From NCBI GenBank assembly GCA_017503805.1, contig JAFVSJ010000005.1, positions 1 through 64,000 on the forward strand: 64,000 nucleotides of DNA. Direction: 5' to 3'. Both the position numbers and the translations under genes were made by a program. Position 1 is the first letter of the stretch. Each line of letters starts with the position of its first letter. Under the pieces are notes generated by a model that worked only from the letters and a program-made list of their open reading frames with translations, was not told where the DNA came from and searched no databases. Source of the DNA: Tidjanibacter sp. (lineage in GTDB: Bacteria; Bacteroidota; Bacteroidia; Bacteroidales; Rikenellaceae). Of this stretch, positions 1-7,158 are shown piece after piece.

Positions 1-1
1 G

Positions 2-889
2 ACTGTTAAGAACGCCACTTTCATTTCGAAAGATAAAGCTGCTGTACTTGTTACTTCGACTGCAGGTGCTGACATCGTATGGGGTGAGGGCAACGACATC
101 TCGGGTGTTGCTGCCGACACTGAGTTCGCTGTATGGGTAGATGAGGATCGCGCTGCTTACGACGACCTCGTAACCGTTACCGGTTGCTACAAGAAAATCG
201 AGGGCTCGAAAGATGCTGTTGCTGCTTCTGGAGATGAACTGAAAGAGGCATTGAACGAAGCTAATGTTACTGTATATGTTGCAGAAGGTAATTACACTTT
301 CCCCTCAAGCTCCGTTAAAGAGGGTGTAACCATCGTTTGCGAGGAGGGTACCGTATTTACCGGCAATAGCAAACTCAATATCAAAGGTGCTACCGTAGTT
401 GGTGCTACTTTCTACAACCCCAGCGGCACTGCTGTTGACCAGACCATTAATGGTACTTTCAAAGGTTGCACTTTTGACGGTTACCATGCTCTTCGTTGGT
501 GCTATGCAGGAGAGACCGTAGTGTTTGATGACTGCGTATTTAGCGGCGATGTATATGGTGTTCACTTCGATGGCGGTGCTAACGATGTAGTTTTCAAAAA
601 CTGCACATTCTCGGGCTTCAATACTTTGGGTGGCGCTATCACCCAGCTCACTCTCGAGGGCTGCACCTTCAAAGCTAATGGTAGGAGTGGTTACAACGGC
701 ATCAATATGTGGGGTAACACCAAGATGGTGAAGTGCGAGTTTACCTTCGATGGTACCGTAACCGAGTGGGTTGATGCTGTTGGTGACAACAAGACCTACG
801 AGTTTGAGGGTTGCACTGTAAATGGTGCTCCTCTTACCGCTACTCAGGTTGGCGACTATGGTACCGGCAACACTATCATTGTGAAATAA
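2..889 (+). CDS. Right-handed beta-helix repeat protein, C-terminal part (5' end outside window)
   Basis: The reading frame is open to the left edge, so about 295 C-terminal residues of a longer protein are visible. The last two thirds repeat short turns such as GCTFDGYHA, DCVFSGDVYG, NCTFSGF and GCTFKANG. Each has a Cys/Asn-x-x-Phe spacing about 22-25 residues apart, which is the pattern of parallel beta-helix (pectate-lyase-like) coils. Upstream of the helix is a beta-rich stretch with the motif VWVDEDRAAYDDLVTVTGCYK. No catalytic residues can be named, so substrate binding, adhesion or polysaccharide cleavage all remain possible. The fold is fairly sure; the function is unknown. A strong hairpin terminator follows the stop codon. 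Confidence 0.7.
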   Translation, partial: TVKNATFISKDKAAVLVTSTAGADIVWGEGNDISGVAADTEFAVWVDEDRAAYDDLVTVTGCYKKIEGSKDAVAASGDELKEALNEANVTVYVAEGNYTFPSSSVKEGVTIVCEEGTVFTGNSKLNIKGATVVGATFYNPSGTAVDQTINGTFKGCTFDGYHALRWCYAGETVVFDDCVFSGDVYGVHFDGGANDVVFKNCTFSGFNTLGGAITQLTLEGCTFKANGRSGYNGINMWGNTKMVKCEFTFDGTVTEWVDAVGDNKTYEFEGCTVNGAPLTATQVGDYGTGNTIIVK

Positions 890-945
890 TCACCGTAGCT
901 GATTGGGACTGCTCTTTTGAGTTAGAGTAGACCAAAATTGAAAGG

Positions 946-983
946 GCGCACACCTCGGTTTCGGGGTGTGCGCTCTGCTTTTT
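946..983 (+). terminator. Intrinsic terminator after beta-helix gene
   Basis: A nine-base stem GCGCACACC (946-954) pairs perfectly with GGTGTGCGC (965-973) and is followed by a T-rich stretch. It lies 57 bases after the stop codon at 889. Confidence 0.8.
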
Positions 984-1105
984 GGGGCATAGTCTAACGG
1001 TCAGTCTTTGGGGCTTGGATGATGATGCGTGACAGTTTGTGTCATACTATGCAAAGGAAAATATGCACATTATTTGCGAATATTGATAGTTGGATTGTGC
1101 CAAAA

Positions 1106-1137
1106 TTTGCATTATACAATCATTATTATTACTTTTG
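1106..1137 (+). promoter_or_regulatory. Bacteroidetes-type promoter with no protein gene downstream
   Basis: TTTG at 1106-1109 and TACTTTTG at 1130-1137 are separated by 20 bases, matching the Bacteroidetes -33/-7 consensus (TTTG, 19-21, TAnnTTTG). The next plus-strand protein gene is 1.4 kb away and two leftward genes intervene, so this promoter most likely drives the non-coding transcript described next. Confidence 0.6.
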
Positions 1138-1355
1138 CAATGCATCAGTTGAAAAATTAAGGGAATAATTGGTAATCTGAGTAGCAAATGCCCATCCGCA
1201 ACAAGTTGATAATCAGCAATTTGCGTGCGGGGGGGGGTATTTTTCAAGATATTATTGCTCTTCCCTCTGTGGAATTTGTGTAATCAGAGAGGGGCTTGCG
1301 TGCCATCGTGAGATTTCCGCAAGGCCTCAATTGTTGATTGCATTGAGTTTTTTTT
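1138..1355 (+). ncRNA. Candidate structured small RNA (possibly 6S-like)
   Basis: A stretch of about 210 bases lies between a good promoter and a T-run terminator and contains no convincing reading frame. The two ends can pair. CAATGCA (1138-1144) pairs with TGCATTG (1339-1345), the adjoining TCA pairs with TGA, and AATT-A-AGG (1156-1163) pairs with CCT-C-AATT (1325-1332), giving an interrupted closing helix. Internal pairings include GCAAAT 1184-1189 with ATTTGC 1219-1224, and CCCTCT 1263-1268 with a purine-rich AGAGAGGG at 1286-1293. The size, closed ends and rod-like character resemble 6S RNA, but no conserved 6S bases were identified. A G9 run sits at 1229-1237. Other explanations are a decayed intergenic region or another regulatory RNA. 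Confidence 0.4.
1326..1355 (+). terminator. Intrinsic terminator of candidate small RNA
   Basis: CTCAAT (1326-1331) pairs with ATTGAG (1342-1347) and is followed directly by eight T residues (1348-1355). The stem is short but the U-tract is strong. Pairing here would compete with the longer closing helix of the candidate RNA. Confidence 0.5.
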
Positions 1356-1407
1356 ACCCTTTCCGGAGTAGAGTAAAATGTTTAGTTAATGAATTTTCGG
1401 TAAGGGA

Positions 1408-1440
1408 GTGGGCCCGCCAATTGGCGAGCCCACATTTTTT
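1408..1440. terminator. Hairpin terminator, probably bidirectional
   Basis: GTGGGCCCGCC (1408-1418) pairs with GGCGAGCCCAC (1423-1433), with one mismatch, around the loop AATT. A T-run follows on the plus strand. It lies just beyond the end of the leftward thioesterase gene and would also stop any rightward transcript. Confidence 0.7.
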
Positions 1441-1450
1441 TATCCCTATC

Positions 1451-1855
1451 TTACTCCTCAAGCGCATCCTCAAGCAGTCTGCGCCACTCGGGTGGAAACT
1501 CCACTGCCCTCTGCGTGGCATAGTCGAAGCAGACCACAACCGTACTGCACTCGGCATTGCAGCCGCCATCGCGCCTATCAACGAGCCGTTGGTGCACAGT
1601 CATACTCTTGCAGCCAATGCGTTCGAGCCAACTCTCTACCACAATATCATCCCCAAGGCGGGTCTGGCGCATCATATCGGTCTTGATGCTCACAAGCACA
1701 AGGTTGATGCCGCGCCAGTCGATGCGGTCACCCAAAATGGTGTGGTAGAGCTCCATCTTGCCCAAGTCGAAGTACTCCTGCAAGTGGATGTTGTTGATGT
1801 GGCCGAGGGTGTCGGAGTCGGCAAAGCGTTGTTGTATGGTGGTCTGTATCGTCAT
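1451..1855 (-). CDS. Acyl-CoA thioesterase, hotdog fold (YbgC/FadM-like)
   Basis: The 134-residue protein has the single hotdog-domain length usual for 4HBT thioesterases, which hydrolyse acyl-CoA thioesters in the cytoplasm. The N-terminal RFADSDTLGHINN segment holds the Asp at the usual catalytic position and the helix-capping Gly-His. The central WLERIGCKSMTVHQRL strand is also typical. The substrate cannot be read from sequence; acyl-CoA or acyl-ACP housekeeping is the usual inference. It starts 18 bases after the Sua5/TsaC gene stops and is probably its operon partner. A second hotdog enzyme lies at 53289-53699, and the two are clearly divergent. Confidence 0.85.
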   Translation of the reverse strand: MTIQTTIQQRFADSDTLGHINNIHLQEYFDLGKMELYHTILGDRIDWRGINLVLVSIKTDMMRQTRLGDDIVVESWLERIGCKSMTVHQRLVDRRDGGCNAECSTVVVCFDYATQRAVEFPPEWRRLLEDALEE

Positions 1856-1873
1856 CGTTTGGAGCCTCTTGGA

Positions 1874-2437
1874 CTATCGCAAAATCTTAAACTCTCCATC
1901 CTCCTTAATCATCATAATAGAGGATGCCTTACGCGTGGGGTTGCCCTCAAAGCGCGGGTCGACAACCATATCAACCCCCTCCTTGATGCCCTCTGCAATC
2001 TCGCTGAAGCGAGTGGGCGTGGTCTCGCCCGAAAAATTGGCCGAGGTCGACACCAAAGGGCGGCGCAGTCGCGCCACTACGCTACGGCAAAATTCGTGGT
2101 CGGGTACTCTCACAGCGAGTGAGCCCTCCTCGGGGATGAGGTTCTCGGCCACCCCAACAGCACCGTCGAGAATAAGCGTCAGCGGTTTGTCGGTGAGTTC
2201 CATAAGGTCGTAGGCCACCTCGGGAATGTGGCGTATGTAGCGCCCAACGTTGGCCGGCGTATCGACCAGAACAATCATACCTTTTTTATTAATAGAGCCC
2301 TTCAGGCGGTAGATGCGCTCTACAGCCTCGCTATTGGTGGCGTCGCAGCCAATACCCCAAACAGTGTCGGTGGGGTAGAGTATGATGCCGCCTTTGCGCA
2401 GCACCTCCACAGCTTTGTTTACCTCTTCGTGTATCAT
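1874..2437 (-). CDS. tsaC: L-threonylcarbamoyladenylate synthase (Sua5/YrdC/YwlC family)
   Basis: This enzyme makes threonylcarbamoyl-AMP from threonine, bicarbonate and ATP, the first step of the t6A37 modification in ANN-decoding tRNAs. The 187 residues cover only the YrdC domain, so this is the short TsaC-type without the Sua5 C-terminal domain. Recognisable parts are GGIILYPTDTVWGIGCDA near the N-terminus, the lysine-rich KGSINKKGM substrate loop (residues about 46-54), and PLVSTSANFSGE near residue 130. The partners TsaB, TsaD and TsaE are not in this window. A TATCTTTG -7 element lies on the minus strand at 2459-2466. Confidence 0.92.
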   Translation of the reverse strand: MIHEEVNKAVEVLRKGGIILYPTDTVWGIGCDATNSEAVERIYRLKGSINKKGMIVLVDTPANVGRYIRHIPEVAYDLMELTDKPLTLILDGAVGVAENLIPEEGSLAVRVPDHEFCRSVVARLRRPLVSTSANFSGETTPTRFSEIAEGIKEGVDMVVDPRFEGNPTRKASSIMMIKEDGEFKILR

Positions 2438-2458
2438 ACCTTTGGGTGTTTATGAGTG

Positions 2459-2466
2459 CAAAGATA
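2459..2466 (-). promoter_or_regulatory. -7 promoter element for tsaC-thioesterase
   Basis: Minus-strand TATCTTTG fits TAnnTTTG and lies 22 bases upstream of the tsaC start. I see no TTTG at the ideal upstream spacing. Confidence 0.5.
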
Positions 2467-2485
2467 AAATTATTTTGTCGCAAAT

Positions 2486-2516
2486 TTTGCTATAAGTAGG
2501 CTTTTTATTACTTTTG
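2486..2516 (+). promoter_or_regulatory. Full consensus promoter of the yebC gene
   Basis: TTTG at 2486-2489, exactly 19 bases, then TACTTTTG at 2509-2516. This is a textbook Bacteroidetes -33/-7 pair. The start codon is 50 bases downstream. Confidence 0.8.
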
Positions 2517-2566
2517 CGCCAATTGATAAATCTCAAAAATAATCATACAAATATTATCCATACACT

Positions 2567-3289
2567 ATGGGAAGGGCATTTGAATATCGCAAAGCGAGAA
2601 AACTGAAACGTTGGGGCAATATGGCCCGCACTTTTACGAAAATTGGTAAGGAAATCGAAATCGCTGTGAAAGCCGGCGGTCCCGACCCCTCCGGTAACAC
2701 CCGTCTGCGCGTACTCCTCCAGAACGCAAAGGCTGAAAATATGCCCAAAGAGAATGTCGAAAGGGCTATCAAGCGCGCAATCTCCAAAGATACTTCCGAC
2801 TACAAAGAGATGGTTTATGAGGGCTACGGCCCCCACGGTATCGCCGTTCTCGTGGAGACCGCTACCGATAACACCACCCGTACTGTGGCTAACGTGCGCA
2901 GCTACTTCAACAAATGCGGCGGCACACTCGGCACCAGCGGCAGCGTGACCTTTATGTTCGATCACCTCTGCGTATTCAAAACCGCTATGAAAGAGAGTAT
3001 CGACATCGACGAGCTCGAGCTCGAACTCATCGACCTCGATATGACCGAACTCTTCGTAGACGATGAGAACATCATCAACATCTACGCCAAATATGAGGCT
3101 TTCGGCAGCATCCAGAACTACCTCGACGAGCACAATATGGAGATCGTCAGTGGTGAGTTCGTGCGCATCCCTACCGACACCAAGGAGGTTACCGCCGAGC
3201 AGCGTGAGGCCATCAACAAACTCATCGAGAAGCTCGAAGAGGATGATGATGTGACCAATGTATACACCACGATGGCCGAAGAAGAGTAA
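2567..3289 (+). CDS. yebC: YebC/PmpR-family protein (TACO1-like translation/transcription factor)
   Basis: The 240 residues match the usual family length. The N-terminus MGRAFEYRKARKLKRWGNMA is a variant of the family's GHSKWANIKHRK start, followed by FTKIGKEIEIAVKAGGPDP, NTRLRVLLQNAKAENMPKEN and YEGYGPHGIAVLVE, all hallmark segments. YebC proteins were first described as DNA-binding regulators. Bacterial and mitochondrial members have since been linked to relieving ribosome stalling, so either role is possible. It stands alone behind its own consensus promoter. The acidic C-terminus (KLEEDDDVTNVYTTMAEEE) is normal for the family. Confidence 0.93.
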   Translation: MGRAFEYRKARKLKRWGNMARTFTKIGKEIEIAVKAGGPDPSGNTRLRVLLQNAKAENMPKENVERAIKRAISKDTSDYKEMVYEGYGPHGIAVLVETATDNTTRTVANVRSYFNKCGGTLGTSGSVTFMFDHLCVFKTAMKESIDIDELELELIDLDMTELFVDDENIINIYAKYEAFGSIQNYLDEHNMEIVSGEFVRIPTDTKEVTAEQREAINKLIEKLEEDDDVTNVYTTMAEEE

Positions 3290-3305
3290 AAAAAGCGTGC
3301 CTTGC

Positions 3306-3642
3306 GGGTGAATTTTTCACCACCTACGAAGGGCAAGTTCCTCATTTACGTCGAGTAAACTGCGGACTTGCCCTTTCTTGTTGGCAAAAAATTCCCTCCG
3401 CAAATCACGCTTTTTTGTTTTCAGTCGGTGAGGGCAAATTTTACCCCAACTACGGTGTGCAAGTTCCTCACCTACGTCAAGCAGGCTGTGGACTCGCTCC
3501 TTTGTTTGGCACAAAAATCCCCTCCGCAAATCACGCTTTTTTGTTTTCAGTCGGTGCGGGCAAATTTTGCCCCAGCTACGGTGTGCAAGTTCCTCACCTA
3601 CGCAAAGCAGGCTGCGGACTTGCCCTTTCTTGTTGGCAAAAA
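3306..3642. repeat. 126-bp tandem direct repeat, about 2.7 copies
   Basis: Three units start at 3306, 3432 and 3558 with a constant 126-bp period; the third is cut off near 3642. Shared landmarks are GCAAGTTCCTCA, CTGCGGACTTGCCC (varied in unit 2) and CCGCAAATCACGCTTTTTTG. Within unit 1, AAGGGCAAGT (3329-3338) pairs with ACTTGCCCTT (3366-3375), so each unit can form a long hairpin. Because 126 is a multiple of three, reading frames stay open through the array on both strands. I treat those frames as by-products. The array fills the space between the yebC stop and the next lipoprotein gene, where no other gene is visible. Confidence 0.85.
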
Positions 3643-3751
3643 TATGCAACATTGGCAGTTTTTTTCGCAGGGCGTGCAACGTTTCGGTAGGGTTGTGTGT
3701 CTATAATTCAGAAAGGTTAGCTATATTTACAAAATCAAAAACCACACGAGT

Positions 3752-4177
3752 ATGAAAAAGACTATCTTCACAATCTTTGTGGCGGCCATTACGTCGCTCT
3801 TCGCATTCACCTCTTGTCAGAAAGAGGCCACCGACCTTATCGTGGGCAAATGGGCTCTCGAGACCTTGTCGATTACCTCCGAGGGCATCACCACTACCGT
3901 GGGTAGTGAGATTATGGGAGGTGACTTCTTTTTCACATTTGCAGCCAGTGGCACCTTCACTATGACTATTGAGCCTGCCGACGGCGAGGCCTCCGAGTCG
4001 GTTACGGGTAGCTACAATGTTGCCGGCGAGGAGAACCTCACCCTCTACCTCACCGCCGAGGGAGAAACCGTGGCTGTGAATGTCTCCACGCTCAATGAAG
4101 ATACCCTCGTTATTTCGTTCTCCGAGATGGAAGACGGAGAGGAGATGGCAATTACCATCACTTTCAAGAGGGTTTAG
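3752..4177 (+). CDS. Small lipocalin-like lipoprotein
   Basis: The 141-residue protein starts with a lipoprotein signal peptide (MKKTIFTIFVAAITSLFAFTSC), with Cys22 as the lipidated residue. The rest is short beta strands: IVGKWALETLSI is the GxW opening typical of lipocalin-like domains, followed by FFFTFAASGTFTMTI, GSYNVAGEENLTLYL and a closing MAITITFKRV. Such proteins are common single-domain outer-membrane or periplasmic lipoproteins in Bacteroidales, and their ligands are mostly unknown. It sits alone between the tandem repeats and a strong terminator. The upstream TATATTTA at about 3721 is one base off the -7 consensus. Confidence 0.75.
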   Translation: MKKTIFTIFVAAITSLFAFTSCQKEATDLIVGKWALETLSITSEGITTTVGSEIMGGDFFFTFAASGTFTMTIEPADGEASESVTGSYNVAGEENLTLYLTAEGETVAVNVSTLNEDTLVISFSEMEDGEEMAITITFKRV

Positions 4178-4198
4178 CCCAAAGGGCCATAAAAGAAA

Positions 4199-4241
4199 AT
4201 GGGGAGCAACCGAATCGAGAGGTTGCTCCCCATTGTTTTTT
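4199..4241 (+). terminator. Intrinsic terminator
   Basis: ATGGGGAGCAACC (4199-4211) pairs with GGTTGCTCCCCAT (4221-4233) and is followed by a T-run. It serves the lipoprotein gene and possibly the convergent DUF4294 gene. Confidence 0.9.
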
Positions 4242-4270
4242 GCCGATGGGGGCGGGGGATGAGGCGAACG

Positions 4271-4885
4271 CTATAGTAATCCCGCTTCGTAGAGGATTAT
4301 GATTTGCTCTATGAGCTTGTCCTCGCCTTGCGTGGGGTCGTATTGCTGCTTTAGGTTGGCTCTGAAGATGCGTGCGATGGTGTTCCAGAACTTGGCTGCG
4401 AACTTGCCACGGAACTCTTCGAGGAGTTCGTAGGAGGTGCGCTGTGTTTCGCGGTCTATGAGTCGAATGAGTATTTTGCCCTGCGAGTAGGTCATCTTTT
4501 CGAGTACGGGTGTGTAACGAGCCACGATCTCTTTTTCGAGATTTTTGGTTATCCGCTCGCGCTCTTTTTTGGATGTCACGGTGTCGAGTTGCTGCGTCAG
4601 GGCGTTGAAATAGTTGCGAGCATCTATGGCGTAGGGATATACGGCCTTGACGTTCCGGATAAGTCGTCGTTGCTTTTTGATGTTGCCTATGTCGCGGAAT
4701 GCGATGACGTTAGAGAGCTGCACTACGTAGGCGGTGTCTCCACTTATGGGGTCCACCTCGGTGCCGGCCACATAACCTCCTCTGAAACGCGAGTAGGGCA
4801 CGTTGTAGCTTTTGCGTTGCTGCTGGGCGAGAGCCTGTGCGGCGACACAGAGTAGGAGTAGCGATATGACGAAAACTCTTTTCAT
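4271..4885 (-). CDS. DUF4294 family periplasmic protein
   Basis: The 204-residue protein has a cleavable signal peptide (MKRVFVISLLLLCVAAQALA) and no lipobox. The mature part is highly charged. It has an early beta segment (GDTAYVVQLSNVIAFRDI), the conserved basic-aromatic stretch RRLIRNVKAVYPYAIDARNY, and helices ending in FRANLKQQYDPTQGEDKLIEQII. This arrangement matches the Bacteroidetes DUF4294 family as I recall it. The function is unknown. Minus-strand TATATTTG at 4900-4907 is a likely -7 element just upstream of the start. Confidence 0.75.
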   Translation of the reverse strand: MKRVFVISLLLLCVAAQALAQQQRKSYNVPYSRFRGGYVAGTEVDPISGDTAYVVQLSNVIAFRDIGNIKKQRRLIRNVKAVYPYAIDARNYFNALTQQLDTVTSKKERERITKNLEKEIVARYTPVLEKMTYSQGKILIRLIDRETQRTSYELLEEFRGKFAAKFWNTIARIFRANLKQQYDPTQGEDKLIEQIIILYEAGLL

Positions 4886-4899
4886 AGGGTTGCTGACTG

Positions 4900-4907
4900 C
4901 AAATATA
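4900..4907 (-). promoter_or_regulatory. -7 element for DUF4294 gene
   Basis: Minus-strand TATATTTG fits TAnnTTTG, 15 bases before the start codon. No correctly spaced TTTG is visible. Confidence 0.45.
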
Positions 4908-5069
4908 ACGTTTTTTTCGTGGTTCTATTTTCCTCGCCCCCAACTTTCGCCTTTGGCCGCCCGGGAGTTTGTGAGGAAGTAGGTGGGAGTTGCAGTGGAT
5001 AAAGGCAGATTAAAGCATCCGTAACGTAAAATTCATACGGGATTATTAAAAAATTTGAAAAAATAGTTG

Positions 5070-5077
5070 TACTTTTG
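5070..5077 (+). promoter_or_regulatory. -7 element for phosphofructokinase gene
   Basis: TACTTTTG fits TAnnTTTG and implies a leader of about 65 bases before the start codon at 5148. Confidence 0.5.
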
Positions 5078-5147
5078 TATGCCCACTCAGCCAAATAGGC
5101 AAGCGGACAAGGTTAGAACAGGTTATACATCTAATATATAAAGTACT

Positions 5148-6380
5148 ATGAAACAAGCAATTGCAATCCTTACAGGTGGCGGCCCCGCACCCGGTATGAA
5201 CACCGTTGTTGGTTCGGTAGCCAAAACTTTCATTACCAAAGGTTATCGTGTTATCGGTCTCCACGAGGGCTACACCGGTCTCTTCAAAGCTGATGCTCGC
5301 TACGAGGATATCGACTTCCGTCGTGCCGACGACATCTTCAATCAGGGTGGCTCCTATCTCCAGATGAGCCGTTTCAAACCCACCGATGCCGACTTCGAGA
5401 ACAACTTCAATCTCAAGTTCTTCCAGGATAACAACATCAAACTGCTCGTGACCGTAGGTGGCGACGACACCGCTTCGACCGCAAACCGTATCGCCAAGTT
5501 CCTCGAGGCCAAGCAGTATCCTATCGCCAACATCCACGTTCCCAAAACCATCGACAACGACCTTCCTCTGCCCGCAGGTGCCCCCACCTTCGGCTACGAG
5601 TCGGCTATGGACAAGGGCGCAGTGATTGGTCGCGCCGTATACTCCGACGCACGCACCAGCGGCAACTGGTTTATTATCGCCGCTATGGGCCGTTCGGCAG
5701 GTCACTTGGCTTGCGGTATTGGTGCAGCTTGCCACTATCCTATGATTGTCATCCCCGAGATGTTCAACAAGACCGAAATCACCATCGACAAGATCGTGAA
5801 CTTGGTTATCTCGGCCATCATCAAACGCAAACTGATGGGTATGGACTACGGTGCCGCTATGGTGTCGGAGGGCGTATTCCACAGCCTCAGCGACGAGGAG
5901 ATCAAAAAAGCAGGTGTAAACTTCTCCTACGATGAGCACGGCCACCCCGAACTCGGTAAGGTGTCGAAAGCTCACGTATTCAACGAGATTCTCGAAAAAC
6001 GCCTCAAAGCTCTGAAGATCAAGGTTAAATCGCGCCCCGTAGAGATTGGTTACGAGGTACGTTGCCAGACTCCTGTTGCAAGCGACCTGCTCTATTGCAC
6101 CACTCTCGGTATGGGTGTTTACAAACTCTTCAGCGAGGGTAAGACCGGCTGTATGGTTTATGTTGCACAGGACGGTCAGATTAGTCAGCTCTACCTGAAA
6201 GATCTGCAGGATCCCGTTACCGGCAAGATTCCTCCCCGCTTGGTTGACCCCGATGGCGACCAGTTCCAGGGCCTTGTGAACAATATTCTTTGCTATATCA
6301 CTCCCGAGGATTACGAGGCAGCCAAAGCTTATGTGGCCAACCCCGAGGAGTTCGACTTCAAGAAGATTCTCAATTGGTAG
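5148..6380 (+). CDS. pfp: 6-phosphofructokinase, PPi-dependent type
   Basis: This cytoplasmic glycolytic enzyme phosphorylates fructose-6-phosphate. The 410 residues carry the phosphate-donor loop GGGPAPGMNTV (10-20), GGDD (104-107), PKTIDND (132-138, catalytic base Asp136) and the MGR substrate motif in AAMGRSAGHLACG. In the family, Asp as the second acidic residue of GGDD together with Lys before TIDND marks PPi users. ATP-dependent enzymes have Gly at both places. Here Asp107 and Lys133 both point to PPi as donor. It is shorter than the roughly 550-residue plant-like PPi-PFKs. It sits alone between a promoter and a strong terminator. The donor call is inference from two residues. Confidence 0.88.
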   Translation: MKQAIAILTGGGPAPGMNTVVGSVAKTFITKGYRVIGLHEGYTGLFKADARYEDIDFRRADDIFNQGGSYLQMSRFKPTDADFENNFNLKFFQDNNIKLLVTVGGDDTASTANRIAKFLEAKQYPIANIHVPKTIDNDLPLPAGAPTFGYESAMDKGAVIGRAVYSDARTSGNWFIIAAMGRSAGHLACGIGAACHYPMIVIPEMFNKTEITIDKIVNLVISAIIKRKLMGMDYGAAMVSEGVFHSLSDEEIKKAGVNFSYDEHGHPELGKVSKAHVFNEILEKRLKALKIKVKSRPVEIGYEVRCQTPVASDLLYCTTLGMGVYKLFSEGKTGCMVYVAQDGQISQLYLKDLQDPVTGKIPPRLVDPDGDQFQGLVNNILCYITPEDYEAAKAYVANPEEFDFKKILNW

Positions 6381-6398
6381 TCGATTAGAATAAGAAAA

Positions 6399-6437
6399 AA
6401 CCGAGGGCTGAACGTAATGTTCAGCCCTCGGTTTTTG
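6399..6437 (+). terminator. Strong intrinsic terminator after pfp
   Basis: AACCGAGGGCTGAAC (6399-6413) pairs perfectly with GTTCAGCCCTCGGTT (6419-6433), followed by T residues. Confidence 0.95.
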
Positions 6438-6473
6438 TATGTGTCCCGAAGTTGGGATAGAGCGTCGTTATAA

Positions 6474-7049
6474 CTACTTGAGTTTGTCGATAGCAGCGCA
6501 GAGTCGCTCGAAGATCTCCTCTACGGAGCCAACACCATTCACTGCAACGTGCTTGCCCTGTGCTGCGTAGTAGTCGGCAACAACTGCGGTCTGCTCATTG
6601 TAGATGCGGATGCGGTTGCGGATAACCTCCTCCGAAGCATCGTCGGCACGACCACTCTCCTTGCCTCTCAAGAGCAAGCGAGTCACCAACTCTTCCTCGG
6701 GTACTTCCAGCGAGAGCATCATATCTACCTCGCTATTCCACTCCTGCATCAGCAGGTCGAACTGTTCGGCCTGATAGGTATTGCGGGGGAAGCCGTCGAA
6801 GATGCTACCCTCTACATCCTGATGGGTGGCCATAAAATGTTTAACGATTTCTATCACGAGGTCATCGGGTGCGAACTCACCACGAGCGATGCAGGCCTCC
6901 ACCTTTTTGCCGGCAGCAGTCTGCTCCTGAATCTCGTTTCTAATTACCTGTCCGGTAGAAATGTGGTTGAAACCATACTTCTCAACCAACTTGACCGCCT
7001 GGGTGCCTTTGCCTGCTCCCGGAGGTCCAAAGAGTACTATATTTTTCAT
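6474..7049 (-). CDS. adk: Adenylate kinase
   Basis: It interconverts ATP plus AMP with two ADP. The start at 7049 gives MKNIVLFGPPGAGKGTQ, placing the P-loop (GPPGAGKGT) at residues 8-16 as usual. The open frame continues another 63 codons upstream, but that part has no family match and runs through the promoter region. Other motifs are HISTGQVIRNEI, DGFPRN (NMP-binding) and LRGKESGRADDASEEVIRNR. The last shows the short LID form without the zinc-binding insert. The protein is 191 residues. Minus-strand TATATTTG at 7078-7085 is the likely -7 element. It is divergent from thiL. Confidence 0.96.
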   Translation of the reverse strand: MKNIVLFGPPGAGKGTQAVKLVEKYGFNHISTGQVIRNEIQEQTAAGKKVEACIARGEFAPDDLVIEIVKHFMATHQDVEGSIFDGFPRNTYQAEQFDLLMQEWNSEVDMMLSLEVPEEELVTRLLLRGKESGRADDASEEVIRNRIRIYNEQTAVVADYYAAQGKHVAVNGVGSVEEIFERLCAAIDKLK

Positions 7050-7077
7050 TAACGCCGAAATGTGATTTTCACGAGCG

Positions 7078-7085
7078 CAAATATA
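7078..7085 (-). promoter_or_regulatory. -7 element for adk
   Basis: Minus-strand TATATTTG lies 28 bases upstream of the adopted adk start. This supports that start over the longer open frame, because the longer frame would begin upstream of the promoter. Confidence 0.55.
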
Positions 7086-7130
7086 GACAATTATATCCAA
7101 AGTCAACAACGGGTTAGTAAAATAATTTAT

Positions 7131-7138
7131 TATCTTTG
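7131..7138 (+). promoter_or_regulatory. -7 element for thiL
   Basis: TATCTTTG, 20 bases before the thiL start codon. There is no TTTG at the ideal distance. Confidence 0.55.
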
Positions 7139-7158
7139 CAACAAATTGTTCCACAACT

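Noticed and set aside
1047..1247. 66-codon minus-strand frame in the gene-free stretch
   Set aside because: Low-complexity translation with no start signal or domain; the region is better explained as non-coding RNA or spacer.
1331..2122. 263-codon plus-strand frame across the thioesterase and tsaC genes
   Set aside because: It overlaps two well-supported minus-strand genes and begins in a terminator region; no family resemblance.
3306..3642. CRISPR array
   Set aside because: Repeats are contiguous 126-bp units without spacers, and no cas gene is nearby.
3317..3706. Open frames of 90-120 codons on both strands across the 126-bp repeats
   Set aside because: They exist because the period is a multiple of three. 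All lack a ribosome-binding site and any known domain, and both strands are open at once. I annotate the DNA repeat instead.
5046..5975. 309-codon frame opposite the phosphofructokinase gene
   Set aside because: Shadow of a highly expressed gene with biased codons; no domain and it runs through the pfp promoter.
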